Positions 27,794 through 37,100 of a stretch of DNA of 64,000 bases are shown in pieces (the stretch's first letter is position 1; each line of letters opens with the position of its first letter). The notes beneath the pieces are model-generated. The model ran no database searches and had not been told where the DNA came from. It worked only from the letters and a program-made list of their open reading frames with translations. The translations under genes and the position numbers were made by a program. This DNA is from Aromatoleum toluolicum (GTDB lineage: Bacteria > Pseudomonadota > Gammaproteobacteria > Burkholderiales > Rhodocyclaceae), in assembly GCF_012911005.2 (NCBI RefSeq), contig NZ_WTVS01000022.1, positions 22,432 through 86,431 on the forward strand, read 5' to 3'.

Positions 27794-27820
27794 GCCGGCT
27801 CGCCCGGCGGCAGTTTGCGG

Positions 27821-27853
27821 ACGCCCGGACGGCGCAGGTCGCGGTCCGGGCGT
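27821..27853. terminator. Hairpin after mnmA, bidirectional terminator candidate
   Basis: A perfect 10-bp stem (ACGCCCGGAC with GTCCGGGCGT) and 13-base loop are followed on the plus strand by TGCCGTTT. It lies between mnmA and the convergent small gene. Confidence 0.6.
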
Positions 27854-27859
27854 TGCCGT

Positions 27860-28039
27860 TTACGCGTTGCCCTTGTCGTCGAGGCCGCCCTTCTTCAGGA
27901 GCTTGGCAACGAGGGGATTGACGCCGGATGCGGCATTTGCCCCGCCCGACGCCTTCGCGAAGCGGTCGGGGGTGTCCGTGTTCTTCATGCGGCTGTTGAT
28001 CTTGAGGCCGTTGAGTTTCTCGAGGTCGGTCTTTTTCAT
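27860..28039 (-). CDS. Small basic conserved protein, unknown function
   Basis: A 59-residue Lys-rich protein starting MKKTDLEKLNGLKINSRMK and ending LLKKGGLDDKGNA. I recall longer proteobacterial proteins with a very similar start (MKKTDLEKLKGLKI) and a basic C-terminal half; this one looks like a short version in which the middle is replaced by an Ala/Gly/Ser linker (SGGANAASG). The ATG at 28039 is the only plausible start. It lies 59 bases after the 310-residue gene, same strand. Function unknown. Confidence 0.7.
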   Translation of the reverse strand: MKKTDLEKLNGLKINSRMKNTDTPDRFAKASGGANAASGVNPLVAKLLKKGGLDDKGNA

Positions 28040-28098
28040 TGCGTATCGATCCTTGCCGCCGTGCGGGGCGTTGTGGAGCGCGGTTGTGCCGGATGCGC

Positions 28099-29031
28099 TC
28101 AGGGGGCGACCGGCGAAGGGTGCAGGCGCAGACAGAGGCCGCTGCGCCAGTGTTCGCAGCGTTCGACGTATTCGCGCGTGCTCTTGGGCATGGGCACCCG
28201 GGCGCGGGTGATGTAGCTCACGAGGTCGCGCCCCTGCACGATCAGGTTCATGCCGTCGACGGCGAGCTGCAGGTCTTCGGTGGTGGTCGCGCCGGCCAGG
28301 CGCGGCGTGACGCTGGCGAGCCGTTCCGCGGCAACGGCGAAGTCGGACCACACGTCGAAGATCGCCGGGTCGGTGCGCAGCGTCTCGCATTTCACCTTGG
28401 CCGCTTCGGTGAATCGCAGCGTGGGGTCTTCGATGCCTTCGAAGAAGCGCGAGCCGGCGAAGGTCTCGACCATCACGCCGCCGATGCGGTCAATGTCGCG
28501 CAGGGTTTGGGAGATCTTGATGTAGCGGCTGTCGTAGAAGGCTTCGATGGGGATCGAGAACGCGCGGAAGGGCTCGCCCCACAGCTCGTCGATGCCTTCC
28601 TCACCGCTTCGATGGCGCACCAGCTTGCCGAGGTTGAGTGCCTCCTGCAGGCAGAATCCGCATTCGCGCATCAGCGCGTTGTCGGTCTGGATCTCGATGC
28701 CGAGTTCCTGCATCTCCATCAGCTTGGTGAAGATGTCGGTGGCGCGGTTGAACAGCGCGCCCGCGAGCATTGCGCCCTTCACGCGCTTGCGGTCCGGGTC
28801 CTGCTCGGCGTCGTAGGACGCGCGCGTCTCGGCGAGGCGCTTGCCGGGGATGTTGATGCCGTGCTCGACATGGTTGAACAGGCGACGCGTGAGCCCCTCG
28901 ATCAACTGTCGTTTCATGCGCAGCGAATCGGCCGGCGGCTCGTAGGCCTTGATCCAGTAGCCGTCGTAGAACACGCGTTCCACGCCGTCGATGACGCGCT
29001 TGGTGCCGTTGGCGGTGACGGTAGTATTCAT
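28099..29031 (-). CDS. Conserved hypothetical protein, 310 residues
   Basis: A soluble, mainly helical protein of 310 residues with no signal peptide. I do not recognise the family. Visible features are an N-terminal segment with aromatic residues (VERVFYDGYWIKAYEPP), many basic and acidic helices in the middle (for example LTRRLFNHVEHGINIPGK), a Cys pair in RECGFCLQEALNLG near residue 124, and EYVERCEHWRSGLCLRLHP at the C-terminus. Codon bias is like the neighbours. It lies downstream of sixA (172 bases) on the same strand. No function is proposed. Confidence 0.85.
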   Translation of the reverse strand: MNTTVTANGTKRVIDGVERVFYDGYWIKAYEPPADSLRMKRQLIEGLTRRLFNHVEHGINIPGKRLAETRASYDAEQDPDRKRVKGAMLAGALFNRATDIFTKLMEMQELGIEIQTDNALMRECGFCLQEALNLGKLVRHRSGEEGIDELWGEPFRAFSIPIEAFYDSRYIKISQTLRDIDRIGGVMVETFAGSRFFEGIEDPTLRFTEAAKVKCETLRTDPAIFDVWSDFAVAAERLASVTPRLAGATTTEDLQLAVDGMNLIVQGRDLVSYITRARVPMPKSTREYVERCEHWRSGLCLRLHPSPVAP

Positions 29032-29203
29032 CTATGGAATGCCCGGACGAGTTGAGCGGAAGGCGCGTGCGAGCGAACGGCGCCCCTGTCGCAGGGCGAA
29101 TCTTACGGCAAGCGCCGCGTCCGCGATGTCGATTCGCGACATTTTTTGCGCCGCGCAAAGGGGGCGCCGCGGCGGCCGCAACCCGGCCGCGCTGCGGCCG
29201 GCG

Positions 29204-29656
29204 TCAGGCGAGGTCGGGGGGAACGACGGCGCGCAGCACGTTCTGGGTTTCGCCCTCGCGCACGCGGTTGCTGAACCACCACAGTGCGCCCTTCTTGATC
29301 GTCCAGTCGGCTTCCACGCCCGCGAGCAGCAGGGCGGCCATGCGCCCGAGCGCCGGCTGATGGCCGACGACGAGGCAGGGGCCGGCGGAGTCCGGCCAGC
29401 CGGTGGCGGCGAGCAGGTCGGCGACGCTGCCTTCGGGGCCCAGGGCGGGGACGATCTCGAAGCGGTCGGTGAAGGCGCTGGCAGTCTGGCGGGTACGCAC
29501 GGTCGGGCTGACGAGCACGCGCAGGCGCTTGGGGCGGCGCTCTTCCAGCCAGGCGGCCATGCGCTGCGCCTGGCGCAGGCCGCGTTCGGTCAGTTCGCGC
29601 GTGTGGTCGGGACTGCCGTCGACCGCTTCGGCATGGCGCCACAGCAACAGATCCAT
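29204..29656 (-). CDS. sixA: SixA-type phosphohistidine phosphatase
   Basis: A 150-residue minimal histidine phosphatase. The catalytic motif is LLLWRHAEA (His8), the second phosphate-binding Arg is in SPTVRTRQTA near residue 55, and the C-terminal His lies in LVVGHQPALG near residue 96. SixA removes phosphate from histidines of phosphotransfer domains and of PTS Npr in E. coli. The ATG at 29656 is chosen over an upstream in-frame start at 29674. The CYTH-CHAD gene ends 62 bases upstream on the same strand; SixA and CHAD proteins often co-occur. Confidence 0.93.
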   Translation of the reverse strand: MDLLLWRHAEAVDGSPDHTRELTERGLRQAQRMAAWLEERRPKRLRVLVSPTVRTRQTASAFTDRFEIVPALGPEGSVADLLAATGWPDSAGPCLVVGHQPALGRMAALLLAGVEADWTIKKGALWWFSNRVREGETQNVLRAVVPPDLA

Positions 29657-29718
29657 CGTGTCCTCCGTGTCCAAAGGTGCGACAGCCTATGGGGCGAGTG
29701 TTGCCGCGCGATGACGGC

Positions 29719-31245
29719 TCAGCCGCGCGCCGCCGCCCACGGGGCGTCTTCGCCCAGCAGGCGCGCGACGTCGCGCAGCGCGCGGCGGCCGAGGCGGGCG
29801 TAGCCGGGGCCGTGCCAGCCGCACACGAAGGCCGCCGCGGCGCGCAGCTGCGGGTCGTCGCCGGCGTAGTGCGCGAGGCGGACGCGCGCGACATCGATGT
29901 CGTGCACGAAACCGAGCGCGTTCTGGGCGCGGACGATGGTCGCAACGTAGCGCCGGGTAGGCTTGGCTGGCAACAGCGGGGCGAAGAACTCGAGCGCATA
30001 GCGCAGGCGCTTGAGGGCGATGCGCAGTGCGTGCAGGTGGGTGCGGCTGCGGTCGGCCGCCGCGGCATGGCGGCGTCGGACCTTCTTGCGCAGGCGCTCG
30101 AGCTGGCGCACCGCGAAGTCGGCGAGCGCGCGGTCGCCCCGGGCGCCGTCGTCCGGCAGGGCGTGCAGTGCCGCGGTCAGGCCGATCATGAGGCGGCCCT
30201 GGGCGGCAGGGTCGAGCGCATGCACGGACTCGCTGCGCGCGCGCTCGCGTTCGGCGCGGATGCGCTCGGCCAGCGCGATGACGGAGTCGGCCTCGCTGCC
30301 GCTGTGCCCGGCTTCGTCGGTGGCCACCGGTGCGAGGATCTCGTTGTACAGGACGTCCAGATCGCGCGCTTCGGCGAAGGTGCGCGCGTTCTCGCCGAGG
30401 CGCGCGCGCCAGTGTTCGACGAATTCGGCGGGCAGGATCGGCGCGAAGAGGCTCAGCAGGGTGCGCAGGCGCCGCAAGGCGACGCGCAACTGGTGGATGA
30501 ATTCGGGCGCGCCGTCCTCGGTCGCGCCGACGGCGTTGGCCTGCCACTGGCGCAGGCAGGAATAGGCGAGGGCGCGGAAGGCCGCGAGCGGCGAGTCGCC
30601 GGTGCCGATGGCCGACGCTTCGGCGCGCGCGGGCGCTTGCCGTGTGCCGAGGTGGAGCGCGTAGCCGCGTTCGGCCTTGCTGATGTCGCTGGGCATCAGC
30701 GGGTTGTCGGCGGCGAGGCGGCAGGCGAGCAGCAGCAGGTCGAGCGGCGTGCCGGCGACGAGTTCGAGCTCGAGTTCGCTGATCGGCGCGCGCCGATCGC
30801 CGGCGACGACTTCCCCGGTGTCGATCATCATCAGGATGCGCACCTTGTCGTCGGGCGCAAACAGGCGCGTTTCGCGCCGGAAGCGGGTCGAGAAGACGGG
30901 TGCGAGGTCGGGCGCGTGGCGGGTGAGGAGCTTGCGCACCTTGGGGGCATCGACCGCGCTGAAGTCGAAGCTGCCGGAAAAAGGCTGTTCCCACTCGGGT
31001 CGGCTGGTGAGGCCGGTCGTGGATTCGGCCGCGCACTTCACGGTCTGCAGTTCGACGCGCCCGTGCCGGCGGGTGCGCAGGGCGATCTTGCGCTCCTTGA
31101 GCCGCAGGTCCGGCGTGTCGAAATAGGTGTTGTCGAGCGTCTTGGCGCTCCCCTGGCGGGCGGCGCCGGCCACCAGCGGATGGCGCCGCAGCGCGGCCAG
31201 GGCCTTGGGGGGCAGCGCGAGTTTGAGTTCGATTTCCTGGCTCAT
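29719..31245 (-). CDS. CYTH-CHAD protein, inorganic triphosphatase-like
   Basis: A 508-residue two-domain protein. The N-terminal CYTH domain (about 1-200) has the metal/phosphate ExExK motif EIELKL at residues 4-9 and strands such as LDNTYFDTPDLRL and IALRTRRHG. The C-terminal CHAD domain (about 215-500) is an all-helical, His/Arg-rich domain with repeats such as FIHQLRVALRRLRTLLSLF and HLHALRIALKRLRYALEFF, which bind polyphosphate. The E. coli homologue YgiF hydrolyses inorganic triphosphate. It sits between glnE and sixA, all on one strand; glnE ends 122 bases upstream. Confidence 0.94.
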   Translation of the reverse strand: MSQEIELKLALPPKALAALRRHPLVAGAARQGSAKTLDNTYFDTPDLRLKERKIALRTRRHGRVELQTVKCAAESTTGLTSRPEWEQPFSGSFDFSAVDAPKVRKLLTRHAPDLAPVFSTRFRRETRLFAPDDKVRILMMIDTGEVVAGDRRAPISELELELVAGTPLDLLLLACRLAADNPLMPSDISKAERGYALHLGTRQAPARAEASAIGTGDSPLAAFRALAYSCLRQWQANAVGATEDGAPEFIHQLRVALRRLRTLLSLFAPILPAEFVEHWRARLGENARTFAEARDLDVLYNEILAPVATDEAGHSGSEADSVIALAERIRAERERARSESVHALDPAAQGRLMIGLTAALHALPDDGARGDRALADFAVRQLERLRKKVRRRHAAAADRSRTHLHALRIALKRLRYALEFFAPLLPAKPTRRYVATIVRAQNALGFVHDIDVARVRLAHYAGDDPQLRAAAAFVCGWHGPGYARLGRRALRDVARLLGEDAPWAAARG

Positions 31246-31367
31246 GAGGCTCGTTCACCCGATGGTAGGGGGCTGATTCTATGCGCGCGCCAGCTCCGCG
31301 TCATGCGCGCAAGTGCCGGGTGAAACATTTCAGCCGGTGTTTGCGCGCCCTGGCGGCATGCCCTGCG

Positions 31368-34052
31368 TCAGTCCTCGCTGAACACCAGCTGCCACAGTCG
31401 GCGCACCGATTCGCGCGCGAACGCCACTTCCAGCGGCTGGACGCGCGAGGGCAGGTCGTTGAGGCGCTGGCGGTGCTGCAGGTGGCGGAACATGCGGTAG
31501 CTGTCGCCGCAGCGGCCCGCGAGGCCGGCCGGGATCAGGTTGAGATCGCCGGCGATGCGCAGCAGGGCGATGTTGCCGAGGTTGCCGGTGAGCTCCGGAT
31601 ATTGATGCGCATGGCCGAGCACGAGGTACTGGACGAGGAACTCGACGTCGATAAGGCCGCCGAGATCGTGCTTGAGATCGAAGAGCTCGCTCTTGCCCGC
31701 GTGTGCATCGCGCATCTTGTGGCGCATCTCGAGCACGTCGGCGTGCAGCTTGTCGAGGTCGCGCGGCTGGCGCAGGATCTCGCAGCGGATGCGTTCGAAG
31801 GCTTCGCCGAGCACCGGGTCGCCGGCGGCGAAGCGCGCGCGCGTGAGCGCCTGGTGCTCCCACACCCAGGCGGACTCGAGCTGGTACTTGCGGAAGGAGT
31901 CGAGCGAGCATACGAGCATGCCGGATTCGCCGTTGGGGCGCAGGCGCAGGTCGGTCTCGAACATGATGCCCGCGGCCGTCTGGCTCGACAGCCAGGTGTT
32001 CAGGCGCTGGCCGAGGCGGGCGTAGACCTCGGGTGCTTCGGGCGCGTCGTCGTCGTGCAGGTACACGAGGTCGAGGTCGCTCGCGTAGCCGAGCTCCTTG
32101 CCGCCGAGCTTTCCGTAGGCGATCACGGCGAACTTGGGTTCGTCGCGATGGCGGATCTTGATCTTGCGCCAGATCGTCGGGATGCTCAGGTTCAGCATCA
32201 TGTCGGCGAGCGCCGAGAGGTGGTCGGCGAGTTTTTCGACCGTGAGCATGCCGGCGATGTCCTGCATCAGCAGCCGGAACACGAGCGCGTGGTGCTGTTC
32301 GCGCATCATGTCCATCTGCCGCTCCATGTCGGGTTCGGCGGCGTCTACGGCTTCGGCGATCTGCTGGCGCAGCGTTGCCCAGTCGGGGGCCGTCTGGAGT
32401 ACGCGCGCGTCGAGCAGTTCGTCGAGCAGGATGGGGTGACGGATAAGGAACTGCGCGGCCCAGCGCGACGCGTTCATGAGGTCGGCGACGCGGCGCAGCG
32501 CCTGCGGGTATTGCTGCAGTAGCGCGAGATAGGCGCCGCGGCGGCTGATCGATTCGAGGAGGTCGAGGCAGCGCCCGAGCGTCTCGTCGGCGCCGGAGGT
32601 GCTGGCGGCGGCTTCGATGACACGCGGGATCAGCGCATCGAGGCGGCTGCGGATGTGGTTGGGCAGTTGCTGGTAGCGGTTGCCGGTGCGGATCGCGGCG
32701 AGGCGGCGCGCGGCGGCGGGCGGGTCGCGGTAGCCCAGCTTGGTGAGCGTGGCTTCGGCCTGGCCGGAGTCGCCGGCCGAGGCCCACATGCTGTCGAGCG
32801 TATGGCCTTCCTCCGCAGGGTCGCCGAAGACCTGCTCGAAGTGCCGGCTCACCATCGCGCGGTAGCGGTCGAGCACGTCGAGCAGGGCAGCGAAGTCAGG
32901 GAAGCCCATCGCGCGTGCGATGCGTGCGCGGTCCTCGTCGTTGCCGGGCAGGTCGTGCGTCTGCGCGTCGTCGAGGTACTGCAGGCGGTGTTCGAGGCGA
33001 CGCAGGAATTCGTAGGCCTCGCCGAGTTCGGCAACCGCCTCCGGGGCAAGGAAGCCGCGCTCGCCGAGGCGCGCGAGCACCTTGAGCGTCGGGCGGATCT
33101 GCAGCTGGGTTTCGCGCCCGCCGCGGATGATCTGGAAGACCTGGGCGATGAACTCGATCTCGCGGATGCCGCCGGGCCCCAGCTTGATGTTGTTGGCGCG
33201 GTCGCGGCGCGCGACTTCGCGGCGGATCTGCGCGTGCAGGTCGCGCATCGCGTTGATGGCGCCGAAGTCGAGATACTTGCGATAGACGAAGGGGCGGGCG
33301 ATCTTCTCCAGTTCCTCGAAGCGTTCGCCGGCGAGCACGCGAGCCTTGATCCACGCGTAGCGCTCCCATTCGCGCCCCTGGGTGATGAAGTAGTTCTCCA
33401 GCATGTCGAAGGAGCACACCAGCGGCCCCGAGTCGCCGTTCGGGCGCAGGCGCATGTCGACGCGGAACACCTGGCCGTGCTCGGTGATCTCGGCCAGCGC
33501 CTGGATCAGCTGCTTGCCGAGGCGTTCGAAGAACTCGAAGTTGCTGAGGACCTTCGCCCCGCCGGTTTCGCCGTCCTCGGGATAGATGAAGATCAGGTCG
33601 ATGTCAGAAGAGACGTTGAGTTCGCGTCCGCCGAGCTTGCCCATGCCGACAACGAGCAGCTCCTGCTCCCAGCCGGTCTGCGATACCGGGGCGCCGTAGC
33701 GTTGCACCATGGCCTCGCGCAGCACGTCGTGGGCGGCGCGGATCGTGACTTCGGCGAGCACGGTCATCGTTTCGGTGACTTCGGCGAGGTCGGCCATGCC
33801 GTTGAGGTCGCGCACGATGAGGTGGCACATGACCCAGGTGCGCAGGTCGCGCAGCGTGCCGCGCAGGCGGGCCTCGTCGAGCCCGGATGCGGCCATGAAG
33901 GCCTGCATCGGCGCGGCGTCGAGCGGCCGGTCGTGCGAGGCTGCGAGCCGTTCGGCGAGCCAGGCGCGGCCGTCGAGCATGCGCTGCAGGTAGCGCGACA
34001 GCGTGGCGGCGTAACAAATTGCTTCGGAGGGCTGCTTGAGTGATTCGGACAT
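31368..34052 (-). CDS. glnE: Bifunctional glutamine synthetase adenylyltransferase/deadenylylase
   Basis: A protein of 894 residues, a little shorter than the 946 of E. coli. It adds and removes AMP on glutamine synthetase in response to PII. Two nucleotidyltransferase domains are seen, each with the GMGKLGG/GKLGG and D-x-D pattern: MGKLGGRELNVSSDIDLIF near residue 155 (deadenylylation half) and YGKLGGKELGYASDLDLVY near residue 645 (adenylylation half). Linker helices lie between. The upstream gene (yhdP-like) is divergent, with 142 bases between start codons. Confidence 0.97.
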   Translation of the reverse strand: MSESLKQPSEAICYAATLSRYLQRMLDGRAWLAERLAASHDRPLDAAPMQAFMAASGLDEARLRGTLRDLRTWVMCHLIVRDLNGMADLAEVTETMTVLAEVTIRAAHDVLREAMVQRYGAPVSQTGWEQELLVVGMGKLGGRELNVSSDIDLIFIYPEDGETGGAKVLSNFEFFERLGKQLIQALAEITEHGQVFRVDMRLRPNGDSGPLVCSFDMLENYFITQGREWERYAWIKARVLAGERFEELEKIARPFVYRKYLDFGAINAMRDLHAQIRREVARRDRANNIKLGPGGIREIEFIAQVFQIIRGGRETQLQIRPTLKVLARLGERGFLAPEAVAELGEAYEFLRRLEHRLQYLDDAQTHDLPGNDEDRARIARAMGFPDFAALLDVLDRYRAMVSRHFEQVFGDPAEEGHTLDSMWASAGDSGQAEATLTKLGYRDPPAAARRLAAIRTGNRYQQLPNHIRSRLDALIPRVIEAAASTSGADETLGRCLDLLESISRRGAYLALLQQYPQALRRVADLMNASRWAAQFLIRHPILLDELLDARVLQTAPDWATLRQQIAEAVDAAEPDMERQMDMMREQHHALVFRLLMQDIAGMLTVEKLADHLSALADMMLNLSIPTIWRKIKIRHRDEPKFAVIAYGKLGGKELGYASDLDLVYLHDDDAPEAPEVYARLGQRLNTWLSSQTAAGIMFETDLRLRPNGESGMLVCSLDSFRKYQLESAWVWEHQALTRARFAAGDPVLGEAFERIRCEILRQPRDLDKLHADVLEMRHKMRDAHAGKSELFDLKHDLGGLIDVEFLVQYLVLGHAHQYPELTGNLGNIALLRIAGDLNLIPAGLAGRCGDSYRMFRHLQHRQRLNDLPSRVQPLEVAFARESVRRLWQLVFSED

Positions 34053-34194
34053 GGGAGGCGAGCTCAGGATCGTTGATAGAATGCGCGGTTCCCCGGACGC
34101 TTGAGCTGGTGCCGACGCTCAGGATGCAGACTGGATTGTATCGAACCCGGTCCGCATTCACTTGCACCGCAGCGCCGCCCCCGCCTTATTGCCG

Positions 34195-37100
34195 ATGAAC
34201 GCTCCCCACGCCCACCTTCCTGACGTCCGTTCCATGGTGTCGACCGCGCGTCGTGGTCGCCTGTGGCGCGTGCTGTCGGTCGTGCTGCTGGTGGCGTGGT
34301 TCGTGGCGGGGGCAGGTTATTTGTTCGTGCGCGAGGTTCTGGTGCCGCGTGTGGGCGAGTTTCGCGAGGAAGTGGCCGGTGCGATTTCAGATGCGGCCGG
34401 GCTGCCGGTGTCGATCGAGGGCCTGGCCGCCGACCTGTCGGGCCTGCGCCCGCGCCTGCATCTCGCCGGATTCGAACTCAAGGACAGCGCCGGGCGTCCC
34501 GCGCTGCGCCTGGAAAGCATCGACGCGACCCTGTCGTGGTCTTCGCTGCTGCGCGCCGAGCCGCACTTCCACCGCATCGAGCTGAACGGTCCCGTGCTCG
34601 CCATGCGGCGCGAGGTCGACGGCGCGATCTACATCGCCGGCGTGCGCATCGACCCGGAGGAGACCGCCGACGGGACGCTGGCGGACTGGTTGTTCGCGCA
34701 GCGCGAGATCGTCGTGCGCGATGCGAGCCTGGGCTGGACCGACGCGCTGCGCGGCGCCCCCGAGCTGAACCTCGCCGGGGTGCAGTTCCGCCTGCTGCGC
34801 AGCGGCCCGCGCTACCAGTTCGCGCTGCAGGCACACGCGCCGGCGGAGCTCGCGCCGATGGTGGAGGTGCGTGGCGACCTGGCGAGCCGCACGCCGGCCG
34901 ATCCCTTGTCTTGGCTGGGGCAGGTGTATCTCGCGGCGGACGACGCGAGCCTGGGCGGCTGGCGCACCTGGATCGATTACCCGGTGGCGCTGGCAGGTGA
35001 GGGCGGGGTGCGCGCATGGGTCGGACTCGGGGACGGGGGCGTCAATGCGCTGGCGGTCGATCTCGCGCTCGACGATGTGCATACGCGCCTCGGCGACGAC
35101 CTGCCGGTGCTCGAACTTGCGGGCGTGCGCGGGCGCCTTTCGGGGCGGCGCACGCCGGATGGCATCGAGTTCTCGGCGCGCGGGCTGGAGCTCGCGACCG
35201 TCGATGGCCTCGCGATCGCGCCCACGGATCTCGACCTGGTGTTGCACGGCACCGGCGACGGCACGCCGGACGGCGGCAAGTTCACCAGCGGGCGCCTCGA
35301 TTTCCGCGTGCTCAGCAACCTGGCGGCGCACCTGCCGTTCGATCCGGCCGTGCGTCAGCGCCTCGGTGCGTTCGCGCCGCAGGGTACGCTCGACGACCTG
35401 CGTCTAGAGTGGCGCGGCGCACCCGAGCGGCTCGAGACGTGGAAGATCCACGCCCGTTTCGACGGCATCGCGCTCAATCCGCAAGGGGCCATTCCCGGCC
35501 TCGCGGGCATGTCGGGAGAGCTCGAGGGCGACGAGCGCAGCGGACGCTTCCGCATTGCCGGCCAGAACGCCGCGCTGGAATTGCCGGCGGTGTTCCCCGA
35601 GTCGCACGTCGGATTTTCGAGCCTGCGCGCGGACGGACGCTGGACGCAATCTGCCGGGCGGCTCGAGATCGCGCTCGACAGCGCGAACTTCGAAAATCCC
35701 GATGCGACCGGCACAGCGTCCGGGCGCTATTGGCCCGCCGCCGAGGGGGCCGGCGAGATCGACCTGAACGCCCGCCTGACACGTGCCGAGAGCGGCGCGG
35801 TGTGGCGCTACCTGCCGCACGTCGTGAATGACGAGACGCGGAACTGGTTGCGGCACGGCATCGTCGGCGGGCGAGTGCCGGATGCGCGCCTGCGCCTGAA
35901 GGGCAATCTCGATGATTTTCCCTTCCGTGACCGCAAATCGGGCGAGTTCCTCGTGACCACGCGCGTGTTCGGCGCGCGGCTGGACTACGCCGAGGGGTGG
36001 CCGTCGATCACCAACATCGACGGCGAGGTGCGCTTCGAGGGGCCGGGCATGCGCATCACAGCCGATCGCGCGCGCATCTTCGGCGTCGCGCTCGCGAACG
36101 TCGTCGCCGATGTGCCCGACCTCGACGCACCGGGCGGCGAGATCATGAGCATCCATGGCCGCGCATCCGGGCCGACAGCCGATTTCCTGCGTTTCGTCTC
36201 CGAGAGCCCGGTGTCGCGGCGCATCAACGGATTCACCGATGCGATGCGTGCCGAAGGCACGGGCGCGCTCGACCTGAAGCTGGTGCTGCCGCTGCGCGAC
36301 ATCGATGCCAGCTCGGTGAAGGGCGAGTATCGGTTCGCGGCCAATCGCCTTACCGTGGTCGATGGTCTGCCACCCTTGACCGAGGCGGCAGGGGTGGTGC
36401 GCTTCACCGAGAACGATCTGGAAATCCCCGAGGCGCGCGCACGCCTGTACGGCGAGCCGATGCAACTTGCGGCGCGCACCGCCAAGGACGGGGGCGTGGT
36501 CTTCGACGCCCGCGGCGCGCTCAAGGTGCAGGCGGTGCGCGAGGCGCACGATTGGCCCGGCCTTGATCACCTCTCCGGCGGCACCGAGTGGCAGGCCAAC
36601 ATCGACGTGCGTTCGCAGGGCACGCGCGTGGTGGTCGATTCCGGATTGGCGGGCGTCGCGTCCAGCCTGCCCGAGCCGCTGAACAAGAGCGCCGCCGCTG
36701 CGTGGCCGCTGCGCGTGATGCTGGATTTCCCCGCGAATGGCAGATCCGAGAGCCTGAGCGTCGCGCTGGAGGGGCGCGGCGACCTGTTGCTGGAGCGCCG
36801 TCGCGAAGGCGACGCGTGGGGCGCGGTGCGCGGCGGGGTCGGCGTGCATGCCGGAATTCCCTCCGGCGAGTCGGGCTTCTCGATCGCGGCGAAACTCGAC
36901 GAATTCGACGTCGATGCCTGGCGCAAGGTGCTCGATGCGGCCACGGCGGGCGAGCACCAGGACGCGCAGGCGGGACGCTCGATCGCCGTCGCCGGGGTGG
37001 ACCTGCGGGCGAAGCGCCTCACCGGCTTCGGCCACGAACTCGGCGACGCGCATGTCAGTGCGCGTGCCGACGATGGTGGCTGGAAGGGGCGGATCGAAAG

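Noticed and set aside
29121..29150. Hairpin ATGTCG/CGACAT followed by T6 near 29126-29148
   Set aside because: The T-run is on the plus strand, where no gene ends nearby. On the minus strand, where the genes lie, no T-run follows, so it is not a terminator for sixA.
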